Source: Acanthacorydalis orientalis (taxonomy: Eukaryota > Arthropoda > Insecta > Megaloptera > Corydalidae). From it: DNA of 64,000 bases. The stretch lies in the NCBI GenBank assembly GCA_034766995.1, contig CM068320.1, forward strand, positions 16,120,687 to 16,184,686, written 5' to 3'. The translations under genes were made by a program, and so were the position numbers. The notes beneath the pieces were generated by a model. The model was not told the DNA's origin, searched no databases, and was given only the letters and a program-made list of their open reading frames with translations. This document shows, one piece after another, positions 48,721 to 60,095 of the stretch (positions are counted from its first letter, which is position 1; each line of letters begins with the position of its first letter).

Positions 48721-48748
48721 TAAGCAACAGCGGTGCTTAATGGGTTAA
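48721..48748. other. Possible piggyBac-type terminus at TTAA
   Basis: AGCGGTGCTTAATGGG is followed by TTAA (48745-48748). Read from the other side this is TTAA then CCCATTAAGCACC, a piggyBac-style start. The other end was not found. Confidence 0.25.
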
Positions 48749-48772
48749 TATACATACACATATAGATACTTG

Positions 48773-48776
48773 CATA

Positions 48777-48834
<58 letters not shown>
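48773..48834. repeat. (TA)n microsatellite
   Basis: TA run ending in CGTGTG. Confidence 0.95.
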
Positions 48835-48835
<1 letters not shown>

Positions 48836-49752
48836 GTGTGTAATGAGTACTATGATACAAAAAATATATTTTATATTAAAATGGTTATTCAAAATTAATA
48901 ATTTAAGTGTTCTTTATTGACTTTTCATTTGATAAATAACATAACAAATTATCATGTAAATTAACTGATATTAATGGACTATTTCCTCTCTTCCATATAT
49001 TAAAACGGAAGAGTGTTCAAATAAAAGTAAATGAAAGTATAAATTAAAAAGCTTTTGAATATATTATATGAAAAATTCTTAATTAAAAGTATATAAAAAA
49101 ACGAGACCCTAACTTCATTATTTGTATAAAAATAAAACAGAAAAATGTATATATATATATATAATTACTATTATAGTTTTTGTTTGAGAATTCAATTTTA
49201 TTTTCAAAAGGTTTTTGTACCGTGTTTCATTTTTGTGTTATAGAACGAATCTATCGAAAATAAAACTTGTTCATCATTTTTCTACAGTCTTATATATTGT
49301 ATATTTTGTGCATCAGCAGTTTTATAATCATTTTTTTCAATCTTTTGAAGACAGTTCTTTATTAGAAACTCTACGCTATTAGTTGAAATTTCGTGATAAA
49401 GCATACACACTCTCCTGTATATGTTAAAAGCTTATATTTGATTTTAGGTAGATCGATTATTTAGTGAGAGTATTTCAACGTACCATTCAATAATTAATGT
49501 TCCGTTATAATAAATTGCCTTACTTAATTATTACTTGATTTGTTATAGTATATTGAAAGTAATTATTTTCATATTGATTTTATTAAAAATAGCATCACTT
49601 CGCGTGTACCTCCAATTATAATGAATATAGTGAAGCATTTATATGTAATACGGAAAATATTGCAAAAAAATATTTATATATATTATTAAAGTTATATTAA
49701 AATTCAACTACATTAATATTAATAAATATATGGACATGTATATTTACACACA

Positions 49753-49790
<38 letters not shown>

Positions 49791-50760
49791 TAAGTTATAT
49801 GTTAGGCCTATAATAAAATAAATATTTATTTTCTTGGCAATAATGACTAACTAAAGGTAATGATTTCAACAAATTATTTTTTTTAATTTGTAGTAATGTA
49901 TTTTTTAAATGAGAATTTATCAAGATATTATAATAATTTAACGCCATTCTTTTATCCGCTAAAAATGATTTATTATTTCATATAATTGAGTGTATGTGTA
50001 TTATTGAAATTTTTTTCCATAAAATAAATAACCTTTTTTGACAACGATATTGTTGGATTGTAAACTGAATATTTTCAGATAACACTGAAAGAGTTTAGAA
50101 AAATCTTCACTAATAGTTATTAAGGAAGTATATATTTTGTGTGAAATGTAAAATTGTTTCTCTATTAAAACATGACATTACATATGTCATTCTAGAATAG
50201 TTTTATTTTATCTATTTTAAATTAACGAACTGTGTTTCGTTTGACTACTTATAATTAATTTATTTTTCAACTTTAACTTTTACTTTTGTTAAATACCAAA
50301 AAAAATGTATTGATTTTTTTTTATCAAGAACTCGTTTTCAAAATACGCTGTAAATTAATTAATTTTCTAGGTTCTTTCTATAATTACTTTTACTATTGTC
50401 TAAATTGAATAAAACATCAGTTTTGTATTAGCTGTCATATTATTTTTAATTGATTCGATTTTAATACCTTTTTGATAAATTTGAATTACACAATATATAA
50501 TTCTTTTATAAAACATAAATTTGTTTTATAAAGTAGAGATTTGTACAAAAATATTATTTTTATTTATATCTGATATTAATAAATATTGTAATTTAACATT
50601 TTTTTTCACTGATATGGTTTATTATGTTTGATTCGAATATTTTTATTTTTTTATTTTATTTTTTCATTAAACACTTCTAAATTCAAATTGTTGTGAGTAA
50701 ACTTGTAAATGAATTACATTCTTCTTCTTAAAATATTAATCATAATCATAATGTTGTTTG

Positions 50761-50761
<1 letters not shown>
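48835..50761. other. AT-rich intergenic DNA, no gene recognised
   Basis: Contains (TA)n runs at 49146-49163 and 49755-49788. No gene recognised. Confidence 0.55.
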
Positions 50762-50805
<44 letters not shown>

Positions 50806-50811
50806 TATATA

Positions 50812-50863
<52 letters not shown>

Positions 50864-50877
50864 ATAATATATATATT

Positions 50878-50922
<45 letters not shown>

Positions 50923-50948
50923 TATATATTTAATATATATATATATAA
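50762..50948. repeat. 187-bp (TA)n array with duplicated CTTATATATTTAATATA
   Basis: Two near-identical halves of TA repeat share the segment CTTATATATTTAATATA at about 50804 and 50920, indicating duplication of a 116-bp unit. Confidence 0.93.
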
Positions 50949-52366
50949 TTTGAACATATATGAATGTGAATAAACTATATTAAAAAAATGTTCGTATGTG
51001 TTATTACATGGTATAACTTATTTGCTGAAACATAAGTATGTAATCGAAAATTTGTCGCTTTTCAACCAATCATCAATCAATGACCAATTTCCGAACCAGG
51101 TGACACGAACGAGAGAATTTAGATTTAATATTAAGTTTGCTCCCTGGGAAAATACACTCATGAATACTCAATCATAGTTTTATTGAACATATAAACATGC
51201 TTATATATAATACAAAGCTACAACTCTAACCTATATATATATATATATATATCATTCAAAATAATAAAGTCATCGTTTTGTTAACGATGTACTTATTTTA
51301 AAACGAAAGTTTCCAAAAAACTTTCATATAATCATAATTTATTTTTTGGTGTATTTCATGGTAAACATTAATCTACTATTAGACTTGAAATTATGTTTTC
51401 AAATATTAAACTGTATAACATGTAAAAACAAAATGATTTTTTTTCACTTTATCAGATTTTGTGGAAAGTGATAGTTTTAGATAAACGAAGAGATTTTTTA
51501 GGGAATTTATGGTAAATTATTTAGATTAAAATTAAAATGTACCATTTTTCAAAATAACAGGTTGAAATGATTTGAAATAATGTTGAAAAGTGGAAATTCA
51601 TACTTTAATGTTAGTTCAAAGCTGAAGGAATCTCGCAATATCCTCTAGAGGGTCTGGAAATAATTTAGGAAATTATTTAGTATATTAGAAGAGAGGAATA
51701 AGTGCACATATATTAATAGAAAATTGGTAAATATGTCAAAGTAGAGTGCAATAAGTAAGTAATAGGGTTATTCTTGTAAAATGAATACCTGTAAATATCA
51801 GGGTGTTTGATTTCTGATAAAACTATTCTGAATAGTCTCTATGAAACTAATTTGCAGTCAAGACTTGTTGTCAAGCCTTTTACTCCCCATTGATCGAAGT
51901 TTATCACAGATTCAAATTAGAGTTTTCCAAAGACAATTCATCATACTGGAAATTATATAATTATAAAAGGCTCATGTTTTTGATGAGTTTAGATTTACTG
52001 TAACTAGTAATAAGTGCTAAAAAAGAAGTAATAATTGTTGAAATATATTATCGTAAAAGAAAACTATACTCGGAGTATTGTATTCAAAATGTCGACATGA
52101 TTTACAGCCTGTTCTAAATGATGTTGACTGGCATATCTATAGATGAATGAAAAGAACTTATACTATATTTCAGAGAATCCATAACGATTAAGCAATACGT
52201 GGATAATATTTTAGATTTTGTTTGTGTACATGTTCTTCTAAAGTCTGAAAACAGTTAAACTTTTGCAGTAGCCTGAATTTTTACTTATGGTGAAAGGTGC
52301 TCAACTATAAGCTATGAATTCATATATTTTCCAAGTAAATTTTCTCTGAAAATAAATATATATTGT
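50949..52366. other. AT-rich intergenic DNA, no gene recognised
   Basis: 51050-52330 is somewhat less AT-rich; a (TA)n run lies at 51231-51252. No protein or repeat recognised. Confidence 0.5.
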
Positions 52367-52397
52367 GAATATATATTTATATATATATATATATATA
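52367..52397. repeat. (TA)n microsatellite
   Basis: TA run preceding GAGA repeats and the hairpin repeat. Confidence 0.95.
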
Positions 52398-52417
52398 AAG
52401 AGAAAGAGAGTGGATGA

Positions 52418-52604
52418 TTCAACTCAGATTTTTACACGAAAGTATTAAAAAAAAAACACAAAAATTAAAAAACCTGTTAATTCCCCCCATTTAGTATTTT
52501 AGTTCAATTGTATTCTATTATTGATTTGAATTAAAATACTAAATAAAAAATAACATGACTTGGTAACACCTGTGCCTATTTTTATAGTTCCATGTGGATT
52601 GAAT

Positions 52605-52605
<1 letters not shown>
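52418..52605. repeat. Hairpin-bearing dispersed repeat, copy 2
   Basis: Matches 38879-39062 throughout: the A-rich stretch, then TAGTATTTTAGTTCAATT with ATTTGAATTAAAATACTA forming the stem, then CTAAATAAAAAATAACATGA. The C-A mismatch of copy 1 is a T-A pair here, though two other positions are mismatched. Both copies sit between TA arrays. Confidence 0.78.

Positions 52606-52611
<6 letters not shown>

Positions 52612-52668
<57 letters not shown>
52612..52668. repeat. (TA)n(TG)n microsatellite
   Basis: TA run turning into GTGTGTGTGTGTG. Confidence 0.95.
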
Positions 52669-53417
52669 ATGTGTAAAATTTCTTAATAATACAGAGCAGT
52701 TATTAATGAAATTACATAATTTTTGTATTTAATTCAATTTAAAATTAATTTTTCTACTGTAAAATATTAATCTATAATTATTTTTAGGCTTGATAATTTT
52801 TCCTTAAAGTAAAATTAATTAGAAAAGAAAATTATTTATAACGGATACATATACCCTTATAAAAATATACTTGTTATTATGAGACATGTTTTCCTATTCT
52901 CAAATTTTCATTCTTTAATCCATTAAAGGTTACTCTTATGAGTTTTCATTACGTTTCAAATGAATTTAATTCTCGAATTTTATATTTTACCAATGAATTT
53001 TTAGTATCATGCTTGTATAAAACTAGAAACTAAGAAATTTCACATTTTTCATATATTAAACTTTTGAATTGGGGTGTGGATCTGGGAATACATTGATGTT
53101 TTACAAAGAAGCTATGGACTTAGAGCGCTATCTTTTGGACGATATACTTAAAGGTTACTAATATCTTTCTAATGAGACTAAATTTATAACAATTTCCTTC
53201 ATTAGAAAAAAAATACAGTCGTCTGAAAATCAAAAAAATCGCGGGTTTTTTTATTTGATAACCTATAAAAATTGTGAATTTCAAAATTTGGTTAAATAAT
53301 ATTTTTTTCCAAAAATGCATCATTGGAAAAAAGCGTATAAAAAATTTTGAGACTACGTTCAAGTGCATCGAAAAAGTATTTAAAATTTTGTGTGCAGCGA
53401 TATTTTTTGATTCGTTG
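52669..53417. other. AT-rich intergenic DNA, no gene recognised
   Basis: The part from 53130 on may be the upstream remainder of the adjacent piggyBac relic, but I cannot show it. Confidence 0.45.
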
Positions 53418-53770
53418 GTAAGTTAGTATTTTTGCTGTCAAAAAATGACAAGAAAAACAGTCAAATGGTATCAAAAACTTTTCTTCGATATTTTTTATCT
53501 TACAATCTACAATGCATATGTTATTTCTTACCGTATGAATCGTAAAGGAATGAGTCTTGCTGACTACGAATTCATATTGGCTTCACATATTGTACAAAAA
53601 GTTGCTTCAAATGCATCTTCTACGAGAAATCCAAATCCACATCTATCGATGCCTCATTTTCTGGAGCGAATACCATAAGATCATGGTCAATGAGCACTGT
53701 GTGTAGTTTGTAAAGCAAATGGAAGAGACCGACGTCCAGGTACAACATGTGACCGATGTGACCGATGTGA
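53418..53770 (+). pseudogene. PiggyBac-like transposase C-terminus (PGBD4-like)
   Basis: From 53445 the frame reads MTRKTVKWYQKLFFDIFYL, YNAYVISYR, MSLADYEFILASHIV, then a Pro/Asn/Ser stretch, HFLERIP and a stop. Beyond the stop the reading continues with CVVCKANGRDRRPGTTCDRC, the Cys-rich C-terminal domain that binds element ends in piggyBac enzymes. These are the last insertion/C-terminal blocks of a DDE_Tnp_1_7-type protein; the catalytic Asp residues lie upstream and are absent. Stops after HFLERIP near 53678 and after HGQ show it is dead. Confidence 0.78.
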
Positions 53771-54295
53771 AACCGTTTTTATATTAATTGTTTGAAAAAA
53801 CAAAATTATACCTATAGCTAAAGGGTTATTTATTTGAATAAAATTTCATGTAATAACTAAATTAATTAATATAATTAATTGAATAATATCAGAAAATAGT
53901 TTATTTTAAAATAATAATTTTGGGGATTATAGAAAGGATGAAATCTTTTTTCTGAAGTTTTAAAAGTAAAACTTATTTTTGATTATTTAAAAAATTTTCG
54001 CACTCAACCAACAGTGATGTTATTTCTGAAAATTTTTAATTTTAATCAATTTTTCTGCTTTCAATTATATGATTCAAATCAAGAAATTTGTGTTTTCCGG
54101 AATATTATAAACATTTTCGACGATATATCTGATAGATGTGAACTTTCTAATGGCTAATCTGAATTAACATATTTTTTCTTGTAACTGACAAATTTGCAAT
54201 TTTTATTTTGTTTTCGATAAAAGAATGACCAATTAATCGAAAAATATTTATTAAAAAATTTTGGAACTCTTTGCCCTCTCCACGGCTCCAAAGGG
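53418..54295 (+). mobile_element. 5'-truncated piggyBac-like element
   Basis: A transposase C-terminus is followed by about 500 bases of AT-rich 3' region ending CTCTCCACGGCTCCAAAGGG, with TTAA directly after (54296-54299). CCCTTT-type termini at TTAA are typical of the piggyBac superfamily. The matching left end was not found. The link between the coding part and this end is inferred from order and orientation. Confidence 0.65.
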
Positions 54296-54299
54296 TTAA

Positions 54300-55476
54300 A
54301 AATACATTTTCTCTGTCTTTGAGGTTCATTTTCTATTTATTAAAATTAAGTGCCGGTTCTGTATTTTTTTTCAGTGTATTATTTTCATATATTTAGTCAA
54401 ATGATGATAAAAATAGTTGATATATTAATAGAGAACAAAAATTAAAAAAAAATTTATAGAATGAAATGATTTATAATTGTTTAATGCAATATTCATTTAA
54501 ATTTTTTTAGAACATGCCTTAGAATTAAATTAAGTAATAATCTCAAAGTGGAAATGAGACAACAAATAAATGATACAAATGTATTCAAATCGTTAATTAC
54601 TTATTTAGTAGTAAAGTGAATATATTTAATTAATTATTTTAATTAATATTGTTTCGAACAAAAATATTAAACTTCTAAAATAAATGAATATCTAAGGAAA
54701 CCTCATACACTTTTTAGTTTATTAAATGAATTCAGTCGATTGAGAAAGTGTTGTAAAAGTGAAAAATAATCGAATTTCATAGTGAATATAAGAGAAGAAC
54801 ACGTAAATCTAAAATTAAATGTGCAATCAATTATATTTAATAAAATCTCAGAAATTGCAATCGATATTTATATATATTTAGAACATTATTTTAAGCCGAA
54901 AAGTATTATTTTTATTTTATTTTATAGTCAAAAAGTGAAAAATATATCATGAAGATAACGAAGGGTTCTATATATAACGTTTCTTTATGAAATATGTAGG
55001 CGTGCTTACTGACCCTATATGACCTACACGTGATGTGAATATAAATGAAAATTGTTGTGCGTTACAACTCCCCAGCTATAAAGTACATGCTACTCGAACG
55101 TAAAATAATAAATGCATGTTCTTCATTCACTGCTGTGGAAATTTTAGTATTCGAATTGATCAGTTCAAATTTTTTTTGGCGTACGTTAATGTGTTATTCA
55201 TATAAATTATTACAATTGTAAACAATGTAATATTTATGTTAAAATGTACAAAATATATATTTTCTGTAAAGAATATTAAAAATACACTTCAATAATGTAA
55301 TGGATAACAGAAACACTGTTAGGATGTTAACCTATATAATTACATTTAACATCTTTAGTTTTACCTGAACTTAACTGGATTTACTTTTTATTTTTTGTTA
55401 CTGTTAAATCATTAGTTTTATTCCTTTGATATATCGTTCAAAAAGTTTATAAAAGTTATTATTCGTATCATAATAA
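54300..55476. other. AT-rich intergenic DNA, no gene recognised
   Basis: Nothing recognised. Confidence 0.55.
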
Positions 55477-55652
55477 TACGAGGGTGATTTAAAATGTTCA
55501 CGGCTTAACATATAAGTGGCGGTAATATTTTAAATATTTGTGGCGCATTACAAAGTGATATCTATCTTATTCATAACTTCAAAGTCTATAATTAATGTGT
55601 CAAGCAGATTGTTGCAAACATCAATTTAAATAAAGCTCTTTTTGTGCCGTTG

Positions 55653-57302
55653 TTGAAATAGATCAAGTTAAACATTGTGCGACGAAAAAGTTTTTTGTCA
55701 AAAAATACTTAACGTAAACTGAAATGAGATGAAAATTGTACTGGTGATAGTGCCTATTCATATACAACGGTAAAGAAGTGTGCAGCTGAATTTAAATGTG
55801 GTCAGAAGATAATTCGCGTAGTGGCCGACCGAAAACTGCAACGACAGAATAAATCATCCACAAAGTGACATTGTCTAACAGGATCGGCGATTGAAGGTGT
55901 CCGAAATTGCTAAGGATGTGACTTTCTCAGATGAACCCGTGTATTATATCCTAACTGAAGAATTAGGTATGAAAAAGTTATTTGCAAGATAGATGCCGCG
56001 TTTACTGCCATTATCATAAATGCATTCGAATACAAATTTCCTAAGATTGATTGAATCGATTTAAAAGGAATACGATTGACTTTATCCAGCGATTTGTGGC
56101 TACAGATGAGACTTTAATTCACCATTACACCCCAGAGTCAAAACAACAATCAAAGCAATGGAAGAATGGCGATTTTCCATCACCAAAAAAAAACAATCAT
56201 TTTTATTCACTGGGAAAGTCATGATTTCAATTTTTTGGGATGATAAAGGGATCCTGCTTATTGGCTACCTTACAAAGGGTCAAACGATAACGGGAAATTA
56301 TTATGCTAAACTTTTGGATCGACTCGATCAAACAATTTGTGATAAAAGATATAGTCCACAGTACGTGACCCCTTATTTTTATTGTTTACCACATATTTGA
56401 AACTTTGTGAGTGGCTTCATTTTAACGAGCCTACCACACTTTTTCTCTGCGAAAATTCTCGGTAACGCTGCGTTTTCAAACGCGTTTCTTTTATCGGACT
56501 ACCAATACGGCACAATATTTTTGTCGGACACGGCATTATTCGGTGCTAAAATATATTCATCTATCACGTGCGATTTTTGGCCGACACGTGGTAATCACCA
56601 TACCGGTTATCATAAAAATGACATTTATTTTTTAAACAATCTTGAAAAAAATTAAACCTATGGTAATCACAAAACACAACCTCGTTATTTCGACATGTAG
56701 CAGGCGGTAGACTTATCGGTCGCCGGATTGTTTCTGTAGGTCAAGTTTTGTTTCGTATTTTTTATCAATTTATCTTTGAATTTCACTGCAAAATAGTATG
56801 TGGCCATTGAATTATGTACATTATAAAATTGATATGTTTCGGAATCACGGATTTGAATACGCAGCGTTAGCAAGAATTTTCGCAGAGGAAAAGTGTAATA
56901 GACTCATCAAAATGAAGCCACTCTCGAAGTTTCAAATATGTGGTAAATAATAAAAATAAAGGATCACGTACTGTGGAATAATAGGATTTATCAAAGAAAA
57001 AAATCATTTTCTACTAGGACAATGCATGTCCGCATACAAGTATTGTATCCATGGCAAAACTCGCTGAATTGAAGTACGACTTGCCCCCTATTCTTCAGAT
57101 TCGGTCCCCTTACATTTCACATCTGTTACCAAAACTTAAAAAAATCATTGGTCGTAGCCGATTTCTGTCAGATGAAGAACTGAAAGCAACGATGAATCGT
57201 TATTTTGAGGACTTGCAAGGAAAAGATTTCCGGGACGGCATAAAAGAACTGGAGCATCGTTGGATGAAGCGCATTCAAGTTCAGGACAAGATTGAAAAAT
57301 GA
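55653..57302 (+). pseudogene. Irritans/mellifera-like mariner transposase, split by insertion
   Basis: N-terminal blocks: GDSAYSYTTVKKCAAEFKCG and RSGRPKTATTE, then stops. Next: YYILTEELGMKKL, FIQRFVATDETLIHHYTPES with catalytic Asp 1, GKVMISIFWDDKGILLIGYL, KGQTITGNYYAKLLDRLDQT. The MITE then interrupts. After it come LSKKKIIFY, a TAG stop replacing the usual Gln, and DNACPHTS with catalytic Asp 2. Then MAKLAELKYDL, a scrambled SP-L block where the third Asp should be, PKLKKIIGRSRFLSDEEL, YFEDLQGKDFRDGIKELEHR and DKIEK-stop at 57302. No initiating ATG is apparent. Many defects besides the insertion show age. Confidence 0.85.
56356..56976. mobile_element. Nested MITE with about 130-bp terminal inverted repeats
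   Basis: A 621-bp insert whose left arm (56356-56484) begins CCACAGTACGTGACCCCTTA; its right arm (about 56847-56976) is the near-perfect complement ending GATCACGTACTGTGG. Shared internal blocks include TTACCACATATTTGAAACTT, GAGTGGCTTCATTTT and CTCTGCGAAAATTCT. It interrupts mariner coding sequence, so the boundary is precise to a few bases. I see no clean target duplication (flanks AGATATAGT and AATAATAGG), so the superfamily is unknown. An 82-codon frame inside (56407-56655) spans arm and centre and is not recognisable. Confidence 0.85.
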
Positions 57303-57370
57303 AAGTAATTTAAAAACTCAAGTTATATTCTTTTATTGTTAGGCCATGAACTTTTCAAAGTACCCTCGTA

Positions 57371-57576
57371 TAATTACATACAATTTATTATTCATTTCAC
57401 TTCATTTTACATTCAACAATGCAACTTGAACAAGCTTTATACTAAACTGAAAGCTTTTTTCAAATTAAGAAAGAGCATATAAATAGTACTTATATGAAAT
57501 AACCTTATATATTGAAAATGTACATACAGATATACATATACCAACATATACACATATGAACAAACATACACACACA
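57371..57576. other. AT-rich spacer
   Basis: Nothing recognised; ends in CATACACACACACATA. Confidence 0.5.
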
Positions 57577-57586
57577 CATATATATA

Positions 57587-57630
<44 letters not shown>
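57577..57630. repeat. (TA)n microsatellite
   Basis: TA run with one TCTA interruption. Confidence 0.95.
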
Positions 57631-57632
<2 letters not shown>

Positions 57633-57919
57633 ATCATATTTTTCTCCTATACTAAAAATGTGTAAAAATATGATATAGCTCTCTGACAAAGGAAGTGAGA
57701 CAATATATGTTCCGCCTATTTGTTTATTGAATTTTTTCTTAAATTGGAAAAGTGGTATAGATAAAAATAGGAGTAAATGTAAAACATAGTAAAATGAAAT
57801 TGATTTACGAAAGATGCGCTGTAAACGCGATATTTAGATGCTCTAAAAATACATAATATTAAGAAAAAAGATTTTAGAATTCAGTAAAATATACAAAAAT
57901 TAAAAAATTGTTACAAGAC

Positions 57920-57924
<5 letters not shown>
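57631..57924. other. AT-rich spacer
   Basis: Nothing recognised. Confidence 0.5.
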
Positions 57925-57967
<43 letters not shown>

Positions 57968-58050
57968 AATTACACAATTATAATATTATTAATTAATTAT
58001 AAATTATATAATTATATTAATTAATTATAATATTATTGTTAATTATATAG
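57925..58050. repeat. (TA)n run followed by ATTAATTA-rich duplicated segment
   Basis: Pure TA to 57961, then TATTGTTAATTA and AATTATAATATTATT blocks that recur about 75 bases apart. Confidence 0.8.
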
Positions 58051-58092
58051 AGTTCTAAGAACTTATCGGAGGAAAATTTATAGAATTAACTA

Positions 58093-58648
58093 TTAATTTG
58101 GTAGGAAAATAATTGCGGTTTTAATTTTCTGAATTTTAATCTCATTCTTTTTTTCAATGAAAGTGTCATTTAATCGGGTTCATGTTAATATCAGTTTCAA
58201 GTGATTTTTCAGATTATGTTTTGGTAACATCGACTTTGGTTTTATTATTAATTCTACTTCCAACTGGGGTATTGAATTAAAGATTGTAAAGAAACAAATA
58301 ATAGCAATTTTTAAAATAGCTGGTAAAGCAGCAGAAACTGCTCGTAAACTAAACGATACTTTTAGTATGGGTACTGTTAAGGAACGTACAATACAATATG
58401 GTGGTACCAAAAATTTCGTACTAGGGACGAGAGCCTTGTGATGAAGAAGGTTTTGGGCCTCCTTCTTTAGTTCATAACGACCAACTGAATATGTTAGATA
58501 AACCAGACCCATGCACAAAAAATCGAGAGCTTGCACAAAAGTTAAGCGTTAGTCATTCAACAATTCTGGACCATTTAAAATAGCTAGGAAAATCAAAAAA
58601 GTTTGATAAATAGGTGCATAAACCGCAATTATTTTTCAATCAATCTAA
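58093..58648 (+). mobile_element. Family A mariner deletion derivative, copy 6
   Basis: A 556-bp copy with TA at 58091-58092 and 58649-58650. Ends are TTAATTTGGTAGGAAAATAA and TTTTTCAATCAATCTAA. Coding remains: GKAAETARKLNDTFSMGTVK, FRTRDESL, a frameshift, then RELAQKLSVSHSTILDHLK and a stop. It then runs into the 3' end with the shared internal deletion. Confidence 0.88.
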
Positions 58649-58750
58649 TATTATTAAAAAAGTATTATAAAATCATATTAAATTATTTTATACATAAATT
58701 TAATTAGACGAAACTATTAAAAATTAGGTATATTTGTTAGACATTACATT

Positions 58751-58856
58751 TGTCCAACAGTTCTGGATCACTTAAAACAACTAAGAAAATCGAAACAGAG
58801 AAAAATGAATATGAATTTAAAAGTCATAAACCGCAATTATTTTTAAACCATCCTAA
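58751..58856 (+). mobile_element. Family A mariner fragment, copy 7 (3' end only)
   Basis: 106 bases containing CCAACAGTTCTGGATCACTT through the deletion joint to ACCATCCTAA, followed by TA. It repeats the last part of copy 6 about 100 bases downstream, either a partial tandem duplication or a second truncated insertion. Confidence 0.82.
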
Positions 58857-58859
58857 TAT

Positions 58860-59627
58860 GTAGCTTGTAGTCAAAATGTATTGGAGAAAATCGAATTACA
58901 TTTGGAATAATATTGGAAGTATAAATTCTTTTAAGAAAAAGAAAACACTGAGTAAATTAATTTACAAATAAATAAATGGCATAATTTATGGACATCTGAT
59001 ATATGTTTGTTGACCATAAAATTTAAAAATAAATGATATGAAATGTAAAAATAGAAAATAATTAAACAATTATTGCAAAAATAATGACATTTTAGCACTA
59101 TTTTTTGAAAGTTCATCGGTTCTCATACATAAATTAATTTTATATTCTTCCATAAATCACAAAAATGATTGTGTCTTTTTAAAAGATTTATCGATTCCAT
59201 ATAACTTTAATAAAGATTGAAATAAAGTGCATATATGTAACAATCAACATGGTTAATAATCAGTTATTGAACATTTTTGATCAAACATTTTTGCGGTTTT
59301 ATTTTTATAAAAGAATTGAATCAGTTCCAAAAAATATTGTATCTATTAATATTAAAATATTTAAGATATGTATTCTAATAATAAAAATGTTTTGAATAAT
59401 CTGAAAAAAACATTTTTGTTTGAAATAGAAACTTATTGATAATAAAATGTATAAGACTTACAATGAGTGGGAGTATGCACTTGGATATACTTTTTACATT
59501 TTTTTTAATTTTATTGCTTTGAGTTTAATCTCTATTTAGAATTATTCCCTATATTATCACAAATTATAAAGCAAGTCACTTTGAGGAAGCATGCAATTGA
59601 TCCGTTCTTAATGTTTTCATTTAATGC
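58860..59627. other. AT-rich intergenic DNA, no gene recognised
   Basis: Nothing recognised. Confidence 0.5.
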
Positions 59628-60095
59628 AATAATATTTACATAAGAATCTAAAACTGAACTGTTTCGTACAAAAAATATAATGACCTTTTGGAAGTCATTA
59701 TATTTATATAAAAAAAACTATTTCGTTAAATTTTATAAAATTATTTTTGAATACTAAATTTTTATAAGAAGAGTAACATTTTTATGAGAAGAATTTTTAT
59801 AAGAGAATAATATTTACATAAGAATCTAAAACTGAACTGTTTCATACAAAAACTATGACCTTTTGGAAGTCATTTTATTTTTATTAAAAAACTATTTCAT
59901 TAAATTTTATAAAATTATTTTTGATTACTAAATTTTTATGAGAAGAATTTTTATAAGAGAATAATATTTATATAAGAATCTATAACTGAACTGTTTCATA
60001 TAAAAAATATAATGAGATTTTGGAAGTATTTTATTTTTATAAAAATACCTTTTCATTAAATTTTATAAAATTATTTTTGTATACTATATTTAAAA
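59628..60095. repeat. Three tandem units of about 178 and 154 bp
   Basis: Each unit begins AATAATATTTA and contains AAGAATCTA, ACTGAACTGTTTC, TTTTGGAAGT and AAATTTTATAAAATTATTTT. Starts are 59628, 59806 and 59960. The first unit keeps a perfect 11-bp hairpin, AATATAATGAC with GTCATTATATT. The second differs from the first by a 24-base loss near its end. Confidence 0.85.

Larger units (their letters stand above)
55479..57368 (+). mobile_element. Irritans/mellifera-like mariner (family F) interrupted by a MITE
   Basis: Inverted ends CGAGGGTGATTTAAAATGTT and the complement of CGAGGGTACTTTGAAAAGTT have TA on both sides (55477-55478, 57369-57370). Without the 621-bp insert at 56356-56976 the element is 1269 bp, the usual full mariner length. 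It is therefore a complete but mutated copy that received a second transposon inside its coding region. Confidence 0.9.
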
